From positions 2,046,001-2,110,000 of the forward strand of contig NZ_LNBE01000004.1 of NCBI RefSeq assembly GCF_001445655.1: a DNA stretch of 64,000 bases. Direction: 5' to 3'. The position numbers and the translations under genes were made by a program. This document shows, piece after piece, positions 8,894-17,992 of the stretch. Source of the DNA: Streptomyces roseifaciens (GTDB taxonomy: Bacteria; Actinomycetota; Actinomycetes; Streptomycetales; Streptomycetaceae). Position 1 is the first letter of the stretch, and every line of letters begins with the position of its first letter. The notes below the pieces were generated by a model. It worked only from the letters and a program-made list of their open reading frames with translations, ran no database searches and was not told the origin of the DNA.

Positions 8894-10058
8894 CCCGGCA
8901 GGTACGGACACCGCCGCGCTCACGGGCGCGCCCGAGGACTCGTTCACGGACGCGCTTACGGACGTGCTCATGAACACTGCCGGGGGGCAGGACACGATGA
9001 CGACGAAGTACCCGGCCGTGCGCACCGCCGCCGGCCCCGCCGGGGCGGCCACCGCCGGCGACGTCCTGGCCGGCTACCTGCAGGCCCAGGCCGTCGAGTT
9101 CCTGCGCAGCCTGCGGCTGCACGGCGAGAGCGGCGCCGACGCCGACGAGGCGGGGGAGGCGGCGCGCCTGCTGCGCCGGTCCGCCCGGCGCATCGCCGGG
9201 GCCCTGTACGTCTACCGCCCGCTGACGGACGCCGACTGGACCGACCAGCTGCGTACGGAGCTCGTATGGCTGTCGGACGTGCTGGGGCGCGAGCACGCCT
9301 ACGCGGCGCGACTCGCCCGGCTGCGGGGGGCGCTGCACCGGCTCTCCGGCGCGGAGGGCGGCGGGGCCGGCGGCGGCCTGACGGTCGGGGCGGCCCGGGC
9401 CGGGGCCCTGCTGGAGCGCCAGCTGACGCTCGCGCGCACGCGCGCCCACTCCGCGGCGCTCCAGGCGCTCGGCACCTCCCGCTTCCACGCCGTCGCGGAC
9501 GCCGCCGCCCTGCTCGCCTCCGAGGTGCCCCTCGACCCCGGCGCGCGCGGCCTCCCCGCCGGCGAGGTCCTGCCCCACCTCGCCGAACAGGCGCAGCGGC
9601 GGCTGGCCGAGGCGGCGGACGCGCTGCCGCTGGCCGTCGCCGGGCACCCGTACAACGCCGAGGCCCTCGCCCACGGCCTCGCCGCCGCCCCGGGCCCCGA
9701 CGGCCCGCCCGCCGAGGGGCGCCAGGACGCGCCCTGGCACCAGGTGCGGCGGCTCGTACGGCTGCGGCGGTACGCGCAGGAGGTGCTCGACGAACACGGG
9801 CAGACCGAGGCCGAGCCGGCCCTGTCCGTACGCCTCCTCGGCGCCGGGCAGGCCCTCGACCGCCACCGCGACGCCGCGGAGGCCGCAGCGGCAGCCGCCA
9901 CGGCCGCCCGCACCCCCCGCATCGCCCCGGCCACCGCCTACGCCCTCGGCATCCTCCACGCCGACCAGCGCCACGAGGTCGAGGCGGCGCGGTTCGCGTT
10001 CGGCCGGATCTGGCAGCGGGTGACGACGGGGACGCCGGGCTCACCGGGCTCGCCCTGA
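8874..10058 (+). CDS. CHAD-domain protein, polyphosphate-associated
   Basis: A 394-residue all-helical CHAD protein, with many conserved His, Lys and Arg positions along the helices (for example [29 protein letters not shown]). CHAD domains bind polyphosphate and target proteins to polyphosphate granules. The gene starts with a GTG inside the end of ppk, with GGAGG about nine bases before it, so it is translationally coupled to the kinase. The first 40 residues are outside the fold. A role at the polyphosphate granule made by PPK is inferred from family and context; no catalytic motif is visible. Confidence 0.88.
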   Translation: MAQRPHDPAGTDTAALTGAPEDSFTDALTDVLMNTAGGQDTMTTKYPAVRTAAGPAGAATAGDVLAGYLQAQAVEFLRSLRLHGESGADADEAGEAARLLRRSARRIAGALYVYRPLTDADWTDQLRTELVWLSDVLGREHAYAARLARLRGALHRLSGAEGGGAGGGLTVGAARAGALLERQLTLARTRAHSAALQALGTSRFHAVADAAALLASEVPLDPGARGLPAGEVLPHLAEQAQRRLAEAADALPLAVAGHPYNAEALAHGLAAAPGPDGPPAEGRQDAPWHQVRRLVRLRRYAQEVLDEHGQTEAEPALSVRLLGAGQALDRHRDAAEAAAAAATAARTPRIAPATAYALGILHADQRHEVEAARFAFGRIWQRVTTGTPGSPGSP

Positions 10059-10105
10059 CGGAGGGCGGGCCCGGCGGTCGGGTGCTCAGTGCCTGTCGCA
10101 GGCGC

Positions 10106-10423
10106 TCAGCACTTGTCGAAGGTGGCCCGCTCGTACCAGACCGTCTTCACGTCGTTGCCGATGGCCATGGACCACTTGCCGTCCGCCGCCCGCCAGAAGT
10201 TGATGGCCCGGCCGTCCTCACCCGGGTACTGGATCCTCCCGTCCCTGCCGGCCGGGCTGAACAAGTACTTGCTGGCCTTGGTGAAGGTGGCAGGGCCGAC
10301 CATGCCGTCCCCGTCGAGGTTGTGCTGCTTCTGCCACTTGATCGTGGCGGCCCGGGTGGCGGGCCCGAATCTGCAGTCGATCTGGTCCCAGCCGAGGGTC
10401 CGGACGATCTGGTTTTCGGACAT
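10106..10423 (-). CDS. Peptidoglycan-binding domain protein, 5'-truncated looking
   Basis: About 105 residues with one PG_binding_1 motif (FGPATRAATIKWQKQHNL ... DGMVGPATF) followed by a Trp/Tyr-containing tail ending in Cys. Such modules normally follow a signal peptide in secreted wall proteins, but none is visible here and the ATG at 10423 has no ribosome site. The frame is open upstream through a GEALGEAL repeat into the end of the Nudix gene, with a possible GTG there. Either translation starts upstream without a signal, or the gene has lost its 5' part. Expression is uncertain. Confidence 0.55.
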   Translation of the reverse strand: MSENQIVRTLGWDQIDCRFGPATRAATIKWQKQHNLDGDGMVGPATFTKASKYLFSPAGRDGRIQYPGEDGRAINFWRAADGKWSMAIGNDVKTVWYERATFDKC

Positions 10424-10462
10424 CCGTGCGCGAAGAACGGCCACCCGGCCGGTCGGGCGAGG

Positions 10463-10508
10463 TGCTTCCCCCAGGGCTTCCCCCAAGGCTTCCCCGAAGG
10501 CTTCCGCC
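10463..10508. repeat. Tandem 12-base repeats between Nudix and PG-binding genes
   Basis: Nearly four copies of GGCTTCCCCCAA (variants at one or two positions) lie in the 92 bases between the two leftward genes. Read on the minus strand they give GEALGEAL in frame with the peptidoglycan-binding gene, so the repeat may have arisen by slippage at its damaged 5' end. Confidence 0.7.
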
Positions 10509-10515
10509 GGGTCCC

Positions 10516-10947
10516 TCAGCTCACCACGCCCGCCCCCCGGAGAACGGCGCACAGGTCTGTGACCAGCGCTTTGTCCCGGTCGTGCGTCAGCATGTCGCGC
10601 GCGTCGCCGGGCGGGAGCCAGGCCAGCCGGCTCACCTCGTGGTTGGGGACGAACGCGCCGCCCACCGCCTGCGCCGCCCAGTAGCGGACCTCCTTCGGGT
10701 GCCCCCGCGCGTCGACGTAGTGCGCGGTCGGCAGCGGGGTGCCCAGCCTGCAGGCCATGCCGGTCTCCTCCAGCACCTCGCGGACGGCCGCCTCGCGGGC
10801 CCCTTCCCCGGGCTTGCGCTTGCCCTTCGGGTGCGACCAGTCCGCCCACTTCGGCCGGTAGACCAGGGCGAGCTCGATTCCCTCGCCTCCGGAGGAGCGG
10901 CGCCACAGGACGCAGCCGGCGGCCAGAACTATCGGCAGCTCTTCCAT
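10516..10947 (-). CDS. Nudix hydrolase
   Basis: A 143-residue single-domain Nudix protein. The Nudix box is complete: G-x5-E-x7-RE-x2-EE-x-G reads GKRKPGEGAREAAVREVLEE then TG. It hydrolyses a nucleoside-diphosphate-linked compound; the lack of further domains gives no clue to the substrate. Location close to ppk-CHAD is conserved in Streptomyces (from memory) and suggests removal of nucleotide or dinucleoside-polyphosphate by-products, but this is inference. It is transcribed away from the methyltransferase side, in the same direction as the next gene. Confidence 0.88.
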   Translation of the reverse strand: MEELPIVLAAGCVLWRRSSGGEGIELALVYRPKWADWSHPKGKRKPGEGAREAAVREVLEETGMACRLGTPLPTAHYVDARGHPKEVRYWAAQAVGGAFVPNHEVSRLAWLPPGDARDMLTHDRDKALVTDLCAVLRGAGVVS

Positions 10948-10993
10948 GCCCCCATGCTGCCGGATCCGCGCCGAGGGCGTCCCGCTCCGGGGC

Positions 10994-11803
10994 CTACCGG
11001 CGCGGAGCCAGGGCCTCCCACCGCAGGGTGACCTCGCCCTGGCGCCACCTCCGCGGGCCGTCCGTCACGGGCCAGTCCGCCCGCAGCGAGGTGACCGTAC
11101 GGATCCACCGCTGGCGCGCGCTGAGCGACGCGTACGGCGCCGCCGCGGCCCACGCCCGGTCGAAGTCGCGCAGGAACGCGTGCACCGGCTCGCCCGGCAC
11201 GTTGCGGTGGATGAGCGACTTGGGCAGGCGTTCGGCCAGGTCGGAGGGGGTGTCCAGGGAGCCGAGGCGGGTGGCGAAGGTGACCGTGCGGGGCCCCTCC
11301 GGGCCGAGCGCCACCCACACGTGCCGCCGCCCGATCTCGTCGCACGTGCCTTCCACGAGCAGCCCGTCCGGCGCGAGCCGCGCGCACAGCCGGGCCCAGA
11401 CCGCGGCGACCTCGGCCTCGTCGTACTGGCGCAGCACGTTCGCGGCGCGGATGAGCACCGGCCGCCGCCCGCCGTCCAGCGGCACCTCGAAGCCGCCGTG
11501 CCGGAAGGACAGCCCGTCGCCCGCGTACGGCTGGGCCCCGGCGACGCGCGCGGGCTCGATCTCGACCCCCACGACCTCGGCGTCCGCCCGCACGGTGCGC
11601 AGCCGCGCGAGGAGCTCCACCGCCGTCCAGGGGGCGGCGCCGTAGCCGAGGTCGACGGCGACGGGGTCGGCGCTGTGGCGCAGCGCGGGCCCGTGGGCGT
11701 CGGCGATCCAGCGGTCCATGCGGCGCAGCCGGTTCGGATTGGTCGTACCCCGGGTCACCGCACCGACGGGACGGCTGGGCGGAGGAGGGGTGCGAGCGGC
11801 CAT
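10994..11803 (-). CDS. Class I SAM-dependent methyltransferase-like protein
   Basis: A 269-residue protein with a Rossmann-type SAM site: AVDLGYGAAPWTAVELLARL (motif I with DLGYG), an acidic strand end VGVEIEPARV, and IRAANVLRQYDEAEVAAVWARL. The N-terminus is basic and disordered. A GAAGG ribosome site precedes the ATG. It is divergent from mshA, an arrangement I remember from S. coelicolor, but no functional link is known to me. Substrate unknown. Confidence 0.75.
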   Translation of the reverse strand: MAARTPPPPSRPVGAVTRGTTNPNRLRRMDRWIADAHGPALRHSADPVAVDLGYGAAPWTAVELLARLRTVRADAEVVGVEIEPARVAGAQPYAGDGLSFRHGGFEVPLDGGRRPVLIRAANVLRQYDEAEVAAVWARLCARLAPDGLLVEGTCDEIGRRHVWVALGPEGPRTVTFATRLGSLDTPSDLAERLPKSLIHRNVPGEPVHAFLRDFDRAWAAAAPYASLSARQRWIRTVTSLRADWPVTDGPRRWRQGEVTLRWEALAPRR

Positions 11804-11888
11804 GCCTTCGAGCGTAAGCGCTGCTCAGAGCGGTCCGTGCCGCGCCGGGGAAGGACGGGAAGAGGGCTGGGTCACTCTTTGGCAAAGC

Positions 11889-11916
11889 GGAAATGCGACT
11901 CCGTGCCCGCGGCGTT
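11889..11916 (+). promoter_or_regulatory. Possible SigR-type promoter of mshA
   Basis: GGAAAT at 11889 and GTT at 11914 are separated by 19 bases, about 60 bases before the mshA start. SigR promoters read GGGAAT-18/19-GTT, and mshA has been reported as a SigR target in S. coelicolor. The -35 match is imperfect, so confidence is low. Confidence 0.35.
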
Positions 11917-11976
11917 GCACCGTTGACAAGGTGACGCACGCCCCCACCCACCTCACGCTGACGGAGGACACGCACG

Positions 11977-13338
11977 GTGAGCCAGTACGCATCCAGGCTC
12001 GGCGCCCGCCGCGGCCGCGCGCTCGGCACCCTCGCGGGCACCCCCCTCCGGCGCCTCGGCGCCCCCCGCAAGCCCCGCCGCATCGCGATGCTCAGCGTTC
12101 ACACCTCGCCGCTCCACCAGCCCGGGACCGGCGACGCGGGCGGCATGAACGTCTACATCGTGGAGCTGGCCAAGCGGCTCGCCGCGATCAACATCGAGGT
12201 CGAGATCTTCACCCGCGCCACCAACGGCGCCCTGCCGCCCGCCGTCGAGCTGGCCCCCGGCGTGCTGGTCCGCCACATCGACGCGGGCCCGTACGAGGGC
12301 CTGGCCAAGGAGGAGCTGCCTGCGCAGCTGTGCGCCTTCACGCACGGCGTGATGCAGGCCTGGGCCGGCCACCGGCCCGGCCACTACGACCTGGTCCACT
12401 CCCACTACTGGCTCTCCGGCCACGTCGGCTGGCTCGCCGCCGAGCGCTGGGGCGTCCCCCTCGTCCACGCCATGCACACCATGGCCAAGGTCAAGAACGC
12501 GGCGCTGGCCGCCGGCGACACCCCCGAGCCGGAGACGCGCGTCATCGGCGAGACCCAGATCGTGCGCGCCTCCGACCGCCTGATCGCCAACACCGACGGC
12601 GAGGCCCGGGAGCTCGTCCACCACTACGACGCCGACCCGGGCAAGGTCGCCGTCGTCCACCCCGGCGTCAACCTCGACCGCTTCACCCCCGGCGACTCCC
12701 GCGCCGCGGCCCGGGAGCGGCTCGGCCTGCCGGCCGACGCCCTCGTGCCCCTCTTCGCGGGCCGCATCCAGCCGCTCAAGGCCCCCGACGTCCTGCTGCG
12801 CGCGGTCGCGGTGCTCCTCGACGAGCGGCCCGAGCTGCGCACGCGCATCGTGGTGCCGGTCGTCGGCGGCCCCAGCGGCAGCGGCCTCGCCAAGCCCGAG
12901 GGGCTGCAGAAGCTCGCCGCGCGGCTCGGCATCGCCGATGTCGTCCGCTTCCGCCCGCCGGTCGGCCAGGAGCAGCTCGCCGACTGGTACCGGGCCGCGT
13001 CCGTGCTGGTCATGCCGTCGTACAGCGAGTCCTTCGGCCTGGTCGCCGCCGAGGCCCAGGCCTGCGCCACGCCCGTGATCGCTGCGGCCGTCGGCGGCCT
13101 GCCGGTGGCCGTGCGGGACGGCGAGAGCGGTTTCCTCGTCGACGGGCACGACCCGGCCGACTACGCCGCCGCGCTGGGCCGCTTCGCCGACGACCCCTCC
13201 CTCGCGGAGCGGATGGGCGACGCGGCGGCCCGCCACGCGCGGCACTTCGGCTGGGGCACGGCCGCGGCCGCCACCGCCGAGGTGTACACCGAAGCGATCA
13301 CCGAGCGGCGGCGTCGCCTACGCTCGTCGCATGGCTGA
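11977..13338 (+). CDS. mshA: D-inositol-3-phosphate glycosyltransferase (mycothiol)
   Basis: First step of mycothiol synthesis: UDP-GlcNAc plus 1L-myo-inositol-1-phosphate gives GlcNAc-inositol phosphate. The 453-residue GT-B protein has the MshA hallmarks: [20 protein letters not shown] near the N-terminus, HSHYWLSG, the [11 protein letters not shown] segment, and the nucleotide-sugar site with the E-x7-E pair (Glu351 and Glu359 in [13 protein letters not shown]). An Arg-rich leader of about 30 residues precedes the fold. GTG start with GGAGG upstream. Its last bases overlap the YbjN-type gene by 8 bases, indicating co-transcription. Confidence 0.95.
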   Translation: MSQYASRLGARRGRALGTLAGTPLRRLGAPRKPRRIAMLSVHTSPLHQPGTGDAGGMNVYIVELAKRLAAINIEVEIFTRATNGALPPAVELAPGVLVRHIDAGPYEGLAKEELPAQLCAFTHGVMQAWAGHRPGHYDLVHSHYWLSGHVGWLAAERWGVPLVHAMHTMAKVKNAALAAGDTPEPETRVIGETQIVRASDRLIANTDGEARELVHHYDADPGKVAVVHPGVNLDRFTPGDSRAAARERLGLPADALVPLFAGRIQPLKAPDVLLRAVAVLLDERPELRTRIVVPVVGGPSGSGLAKPEGLQKLAARLGIADVVRFRPPVGQEQLADWYRAASVLVMPSYSESFGLVAAEAQACATPVIAAAVGGLPVAVRDGESGFLVDGHDPADYAAALGRFADDPSLAERMGDAAARHARHFGWGTAAAATAEVYTEAITERRRRLRSSHG

Positions 13339-13858
13339 CGCGAAAACCGTTCTCGAACAGACGTTCACCGAGGCCGGGCTCGAGTGGGAGAGCCCGACCG
13401 ACGGCACCTACGTGGTGAAGCTGCCGGGCACCCGCAAGCTGTCCACGACCGTGTCCCTGGTCGTCGGCAAGCACTCGCTCTCCGTCAACGCCTTCGTCGT
13501 GCGCCGGCCCGACGAGAACCACGAGGCGGTGCACCGCTGGCTGCTGGAGCGCAACACCCGGCTGTACGGACTGGGTTACGCGCTCGACCGGCTGGGCGAC
13601 GTCTACCTCGTCGGCCGGCTGCCGCTGGCCGCCGTGACCCCGGACGAGGTCGACCGGCTCCTCGGCACGGTCCTGGAGAACGCCGACGGCAGCTTCAACA
13701 CCCTTCTGGAGATGGGCTTCGCGACCGCCATCCGCAAGGAGTACGCGTGGCGGACGTCGCGCGGGGAGTCCACCCGGAACCTGGAGGCGTTCGCCCGGCT
13801 GACGGGCGATCAGCCCGATGGCGACGGCGAGGGCCGGGGCGGACCCGCCGGATCGTGA
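13331..13858 (+). CDS. YbjN-domain protein
   Basis: A 175-residue cytoplasmic protein of the YbjN (sensory-transduction regulator) fold, recognisable from [40 protein letters not shown] and the LP...V...D.LLGTVLE pattern. YbjN proteins resemble type III secretion chaperones and have no proven enzymatic role. The C-terminal 15 residues are Gly/Asp-rich. The start overlaps the end of mshA by 8 bases; this mshA-YbjN pairing is conserved in actinomycetes, so a mycothiol-related role is possible but unproven. Confidence 0.8.
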   Translation: MADAKTVLEQTFTEAGLEWESPTDGTYVVKLPGTRKLSTTVSLVVGKHSLSVNAFVVRRPDENHEAVHRWLLERNTRLYGLGYALDRLGDVYLVGRLPLAAVTPDEVDRLLGTVLENADGSFNTLLEMGFATAIRKEYAWRTSRGESTRNLEAFARLTGDQPDGDGEGRGGPAGS

Positions 13859-13895
13859 CGGCGCGCCGCCGACCACCCCGCGGTCCGGTGACGAC

Positions 13896-15194
13896 CTACG
13901 CCGGCGACCCCGCCGGATCCACGGCCGAAGACCGTGCGCCCGCAGGCTCCTCCGGAGCCGATTCCGCAGCAGCCTCGGTCGCGGGACCCGCCGCCGGAAC
14001 CCGCCGCATCAGCAGCCAGTAGCCGACGGCCGTCACCGTGCCCACCACTGCGCAGCCCGCCCACAGCGCGTCCGCGCCGAACCGGTCGATGGCCGTACCG
14101 CCCGCCACGGGCGCGACCAGTGACGCCGCCGCCCACGACAGGGTGTACATGCCCTGGTAGCGGCCGCGGCCGTGCGTGGGGGAGAGCCGGGCGACCAGGC
14201 CCATCTGGATGGGCGAGTTGATGATCTCCGCCAGCGTCCACACGGACACGGTCAGCATGTAGACCGCGAGCGAGCCGGCGAAGGCGGTGAGCCCGAAGCC
14301 GTAGCCGCCGAGGAGGGCCGCGAGGACCAGCAGCAGCCGCGGGTCCCGGTGCTCGAGGAAGCGGGTGACGGGGATCTGCACGGCGACGATCAGGACGCCG
14401 TTGACGGCGATGGCCGCGCCGTAGTCCTTGGTGGAGAACCCGCCGTCCGCCATCGCCACCGGCAGGGCGACCTGCGACTGCAGGAACACCACGGCGAGGA
14501 GGAAGGACAGGCCGACCACGGCCATGAAGCGGCCGTCGCGCAGCACGGTGCCCATGCTGACCGTCGGCTCGTCGCCCTTGGCCGCGGCCGCATCCGTGTC
14601 CGGCCGCGACTCGGGCAGCTTCACGAAGACCAGGATCGCGCACGCCAGCGTCATGACCGCCTCGCCCAGGAAGCCGATCAGATAGCTGTACTCGGCGACG
14701 AAGCCCGCCGCGACGGAGGAGATCGCGAAGCCCAGGTTGATCGCCCAGTAGTTCAGGGCGAAGGCCCGCACCCGGTCCTCGGGCGCCACGATGTCCGCCA
14801 TCATCGCCTGCACCGCCGGCCGCGAGGCGTTGCTCGCCATGCCGACCACGAACGCGACGACCGAGATCGCCACGGGGTCGGTCATGAAGCCCAGCACGGC
14901 CACGGACACCGCGGTCGAGGCCTGCGCGATCAGCAGCGTGGGCCTGCGCCCCAGCCGGTCCGTCATCACCCCGGCGCCGATCGACGAGATGACGCTGCCC
15001 AGGCCGAGCAGCGCGCCGACGAGCCCCGCGAACGAGGCCGAGTGCCCCTGGTCGGCCGTGAGGAACATGGCCAGGAAGATGGAGACGAAGGCCCCCAGGC
15101 GGTTGACGAGAGTGGAGGCCCACAGCCACCAGAACGCCCGGGGCAGGCCCGAGACACTCTCCTTCGCGGCTCGTCTGACGCTCGCGACGGACAT
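13896..15194 (-). CDS. MFS transporter
   Basis: A 432-residue major facilitator with 12 predicted helices. The loop 2-3 signature GVMTDRLGRRPTLL is intact, followed by a central cytoplasmic loop (about residues 200-220, rich in Asp and Ala) and a disordered C-terminal tail. It resembles the drug-exporter half of the superfamily (DHA1-like); substrate not predictable. It converges on the YbjN gene and diverges from gpmA, sharing a 150-base region that holds an inverted repeat. Confidence 0.85.
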   Translation of the reverse strand: MSVASVRRAAKESVSGLPRAFWWLWASTLVNRLGAFVSIFLAMFLTADQGHSASFAGLVGALLGLGSVISSIGAGVMTDRLGRRPTLLIAQASTAVSVAVLGFMTDPVAISVVAFVVGMASNASRPAVQAMMADIVAPEDRVRAFALNYWAINLGFAISSVAAGFVAEYSYLIGFLGEAVMTLACAILVFVKLPESRPDTDAAAAKGDEPTVSMGTVLRDGRFMAVVGLSFLLAVVFLQSQVALPVAMADGGFSTKDYGAAIAVNGVLIVAVQIPVTRFLEHRDPRLLLVLAALLGGYGFGLTAFAGSLAVYMLTVSVWTLAEIINSPIQMGLVARLSPTHGRGRYQGMYTLSWAAASLVAPVAGGTAIDRFGADALWAGCAVVGTVTAVGYWLLMRRVPAAGPATEAAAESAPEEPAGARSSAVDPAGSPA

Positions 15195-15209
15195 TCCGGA
15201 TCCCCCCGA

Positions 15210-15246
15210 TGTGTAAGTGTCGAACTCAGTAGGCGCAACTTACACA
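15210..15246. promoter_or_regulatory. Inverted repeat upstream of the MFS gene
   Basis: Nine-base arms TGTGTAAGT (15210-15218) and ACTTACACA (15238-15246) with a 19-base spacer, 16 bases before the MFS start. It is the only AT-richer symmetrical element in the MFS-gpmA divergent region. It could be two half-sites for a dimeric repressor of the exporter, but no regulator gene is adjacent. Confidence 0.5.
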
Positions 15247-15348
15247 CAGTGGCGGGCCGCAAGCCATCGGATTGCCGCCCGCCGTCAATCGACGCCCTCC
15301 CGGGCAGCGCGCACGGGCAGGTCCGCGCCGTCGATTACGCTCATGGGC

Positions 15349-16110
15349 ATGGCCGACGCACCGTACAAGCTGATCCTCCTCCGCCACGGCGAGAGCGAGT
15401 GGAATGCGAAGAACCTGTTCACCGGTTGGGTGGACGTCAACCTGAACGAGAAGGGCGAGAAGGAGGCGGTCCGGGGCGGCGAGCTGCTCAAGGACGCCGG
15501 TCTGCTCCCCGATGTGGTCCACACCTCCCTGCAGAAGCGCGCCATCCGCACGGCGCAGCTCGCCCTGGAGTCCGCCGACCGCCACTGGATTCCGGTTCAC
15601 CGCTCCTGGCGGCTGAACGAGCGCCACTACGGCGCCCTCCAGGGCAAGGACAAGGCCCAGACCCTGGCCGAGTTCGGCGAGGAGCAGTTCATGCTCTGGC
15701 GCCGTTCCTACGACACCCCGCCGCCCGCCCTCGAGGACGGCACCGAGTTCTCCCAGAGCGAGGACCCGCGTTACGCCTCCATCCCGCCGGAGCTGCGCCC
15801 GCGCACCGAGTGCCTCAAGGACGTCGTCGTCCGCATGCTGCCGTACTGGTACGACGGCATCGTCCCGGACCTGCTGGCCGGCCGTACGGTCCTGGTCGCC
15901 GCGCACGGCAACTCGCTCCGCGCGCTGGTCAAGCACCTGGACGGGATCTCCGACGCGGACATCGCGGGCCTGAACATCCCGACCGGCATCCCGCTCGCCT
16001 ACGAGCTCGACGCCGACTTCCGCCCGGTCACCCCCGGCGGCACCTACCTCGACCCGGAGGCCGCCAAGGCCGCCATCGAGGCCGTGAAGAACCAGGGCAA
16101 GAAGAAGTAA
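15349..16110 (+). CDS. gpmA: 2,3-bisphosphoglycerate-dependent phosphoglycerate mutase
   Basis: Interconverts 3- and 2-phosphoglycerate in glycolysis and gluconeogenesis. The 253-residue protein matches the remembered Streptomyces GpmA in length and almost throughout in sequence. The phospho-His motif [10 protein letters not shown] is at residues 8-17, followed by [12 protein letters not shown] and [11 protein letters not shown] with the second catalytic His. The ATG at 15349 (MADAPYKLI) is used; an ATG two codons upstream is also possible. A strong hairpin terminator follows. Confidence 0.96.
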   Translation: MADAPYKLILLRHGESEWNAKNLFTGWVDVNLNEKGEKEAVRGGELLKDAGLLPDVVHTSLQKRAIRTAQLALESADRHWIPVHRSWRLNERHYGALQGKDKAQTLAEFGEEQFMLWRRSYDTPPPALEDGTEFSQSEDPRYASIPPELRPRTECLKDVVVRMLPYWYDGIVPDLLAGRTVLVAAHGNSLRALVKHLDGISDADIAGLNIPTGIPLAYELDADFRPVTPGGTYLDPEAAKAAIEAVKNQGKKK

Positions 16111-16134
16111 CAGCAGCGAGCAGCACGGCTGCAG

Positions 16135-16175
16135 GCCCCCTGCCGGCGCGAAAGCGCTGGTGGGGGGCTTCTTGT
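16135..16175 (+). terminator. Terminator of gpmA
   Basis: Stem GCCCCCTGCCGGCGC and GCGCTGGTGGGGGGC around a GAAA loop, with two G-T type mispairs, followed by TTCTTGTTG. It lies 25 bases after the gpmA stop and separates it from the His/Asp-repeat gene. Confidence 0.85.
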
Positions 16176-16278
16176 TGTGGCGAACGGGTCACGTGGTCAC
16201 CGAATGGAGCAAGTCGGCCACGGTGCGGATGCGGCCCATGGGTCTTCAGGTGAGCCTCGAAAGCAAGGAGGTAACACC

Positions 16279-17061
16279 ATGCATTCAATCCGCTCCGCCA
16301 TATGCGGTGCAGCCACCGTCGTCGCCGTCGTCGCGGCCCCCGTCGCCCCCGCCTACGCCTTCGGGGGCAGCATCGCCCCGACCATCGGCGAGGCCGTCCC
16401 CAACACGGACGGTCCCGGCCACGGCCGTCACGACAACCGCGAGGACTGCGACGACGACCACGGTCACGGTCGCCACGACGACCACGGTCGCCACGACCAT
16501 GACGGCTGGGGCCACCACGACGGTCGTCACGACCACGATGGCCGTCACGACCACGACGGGCATCACGACCACGACGGCTGGGGCGACCACGACGGGCGTC
16601 ACGACCACGACGGTCGCCACGACCACGACGGCCGTCACGACGACCACGGGCGTCACGACCACGACGGGCGTCACGACCACGACGACCACGGTCGCGGTGA
16701 CCACGGCCGTCACGACGACCACGGCCGGGGTGACCACGGGCGCCACGACCACGACGGGCGTCACGACGACCACGGCCACGGTGACCACGGGCGTCACGAC
16801 GACCACGGTCGCGGCGACCACGGCCGTCACGACGACCACGGCCGGGGTGACCACGGGCGTCACGACGACCACGGTCGCGGTGACCACGACCACGGTCGCC
16901 CGCACCACTCCTCCCACGCGGGTGGCGGCGCCACGGCGCTCGCCTCCTCCGCGGAGACGGGTGCCGACGCCCCGGTCCTCATCCTGGCCGGTACCGCGAC
17001 CGCAGGTCTCATCGGCGGCATGATCTGGTACCGCCGACGCGCCGCCGGCGCCGTCAAGTAG
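16279..17061 (+). CDS. Secreted His/Asp-repeat protein with sortase-like tail
   Basis: A 260-residue exported protein. Residues 1-26 are a signal peptide (MHSIRSAICGAATVVAVVAA, then PVAPAYA). Residues about 45-215 are almost only His, Asp, Gly and Arg, built from 6-residue units (HDHDGR) and 11-residue units (GRGDHGRHDDH). The end reads SAETG, a hydrophobic helix, then YRRRAAGAVK: the layout of a wall-sorting signal whose LAXTG-type pentapeptide has lost its leading Leu. AAGGAGG lies 8 bases before the ATG. A sortase gene follows 22 bases later, so this is probably its substrate. The imidazole/carboxylate density suggests binding of zinc, nickel or copper at the cell surface; that is inference. 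Confidence 0.75.
   Translation: MHSIRSAICGAATVVAVVAAPVAPAYAFGGSIAPTIGEAVPNTDGPGHGRHDNREDCDDDHGHGRHDDHGRHDHDGWGHHDGRHDHDGRHDHDGHHDHDGWGDHDGRHDHDGRHDHDGRHDDHGRHDHDGRHDHDDHGRGDHGRHDDHGRGDHGRHDHDGRHDDHGHGDHGRHDDHGRGDHGRHDDHGRGDHGRHDDHGRGDHDHGRPHHSSHAGGGATALASSAETGADAPVLILAGTATAGLIGGMIWYRRRAAGAVK
16450..16905 (+). repeat. Tandem repeats coding the His/Asp stalk
   Basis: Short tandem units based on CACGACCACGACGGGCGT (18 bases) in the first half and a 33-base unit coding GRGDHGRHDDH in the second. Because CAC/GAC/GGC-type codons contain no stop in any phase, this stretch is open in all frames on both strands. Copy number is likely to vary between strains through slippage. Confidence 0.9.
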
Positions 17062-17083
17062 TGACGGGGAGCGAACGGGCGTC

Positions 17084-17917
17084 ATGTCAGAAGCGCGCGC
17101 AGGTGGCCGGAAACGCAACCGCCTGCTGACGAGGGTGGCCTGGGCAGCCTTGCTGCTCGCCCTGTGCCTGGCCGGTGGCGGCGGTGCCGCCGACGAGCCG
17201 GAAACCCAGGCGACGGGTCGCGGCGGCGTCGCCGCCAAGAGCCACCCCCGCGCGCACGGTCTGCCCCCGGCACACGAACCGTTGCCGGGGGCGGGCCCCC
17301 AGTCCCTGGAGATCAAGATCCTGGGGCTCAAGGCCCCCGTCGAGAGCCACGGCCTCGACAAGCTGGGGGGCGTCGAACTGCCCCCGTACGAGCGGGCCAA
17401 CGCCGTCTCCTGGTACAAGGACGGCCCCACGCCCGGCAGCCTCGGCCCCTCCGTCATCGTCGGCCACGTCGACACCGAGAAGGCCCCGGCCGTCTTCGCC
17501 GGCCTCAGCGTCCTCAAACGCGGCGCGAAGATCCACGTCACCCGTGCGGACGGCATCGTCGCCGAGTTCACCGTCGAGGACATCACCGTCGTCCCCAACG
17601 AGCCCTTCGACGTCGACAAGGTCTACGGGCCGCTCGACACCGACCGCGCCGAACTCCGCCTGATCACCTGCGGCGGCGAGTACGACCGCAAGAAGCACCT
17701 CTACAGCGCCAACATCGTCGTCACCTCGTACCTGACCGGCGCAGCACCTGCGAAGGGGGCGCCGCAGAAGCCGCAGCAGCAGCCCGAGCAGCCGCAGGCT
17801 CCGACCCAGCAGGCGAGCCCGGTGGCGCCGGCCACACCGGCGGCACCGGTGACCCCCACGCCCGCCGGCCCCGGCGGCGACGAGGACGAGAACGACGCGG
17901 ACCCCGAAGAAGAGTGA
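17084..17917 (+). CDS. Class E/F-type sortase
   Basis: A 277-residue membrane-anchored transpeptidase-like protein. Residues 17-36 form an N-terminal membrane anchor, followed by a Pro-rich linker and a sortase beta-barrel with His128 (VGHVDT) and Cys196 (LITCGGEYD). The Arg expected nine residues after the Cys in class E enzymes is His205 here; Arg202 lies nearby, so completeness of the triad is uncertain. The last 50 residues are Pro/Gln-rich and acidic (ending DPEEE). It sits 22 bases after the His/Asp-repeat gene, its likely substrate, and ends at a perfect terminator, so the pair forms a two-gene unit. Confidence 0.85.
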   Translation: MSEARAGGRKRNRLLTRVAWAALLLALCLAGGGGAADEPETQATGRGGVAAKSHPRAHGLPPAHEPLPGAGPQSLEIKILGLKAPVESHGLDKLGGVELPPYERANAVSWYKDGPTPGSLGPSVIVGHVDTEKAPAVFAGLSVLKRGAKIHVTRADGIVAEFTVEDITVVPNEPFDVDKVYGPLDTDRAELRLITCGGEYDRKKHLYSANIVVTSYLTGAAPAKGAPQKPQQQPEQPQAPTQQASPVAPATPAAPVTPTPAGPGGDEDENDADPEEE

Positions 17918-17933
17918 GCCGAGCAGCGAGAAG

Positions 17934-17961
17934 ACCCCCGGCCGGAGCACCGGCCGGGGGT
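17934..17961. terminator. Terminator between sortase and the Cys-rich gene
   Basis: Perfect 12-base arms ACCCCCGGCCGG and CCGGCCGGGGGT with an AGCA loop, 16 bases after the sortase stop and 31 bases past the stop of the leftward Cys-rich gene. It could serve both directions. Confidence 0.88.
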
Positions 17962-17992
17962 CCGTCCCGTGAGTGACGCGCGCGGCGCGGGG

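Noticed and set aside
16450..16905. Regular repeats resembling a CRISPR array
   Set aside because: Units are directly abutting, code in frame, and have no unique spacers. No cas genes are in the window.
16285..17619. A 444-codon leftward frame and other long frames across the His/Asp repeat
   Set aside because: The CAC/GAC/GGC repeats contain no stops in any phase. Only the rightward frame from 16279 has a ribosome site, signal peptide and membrane tail.
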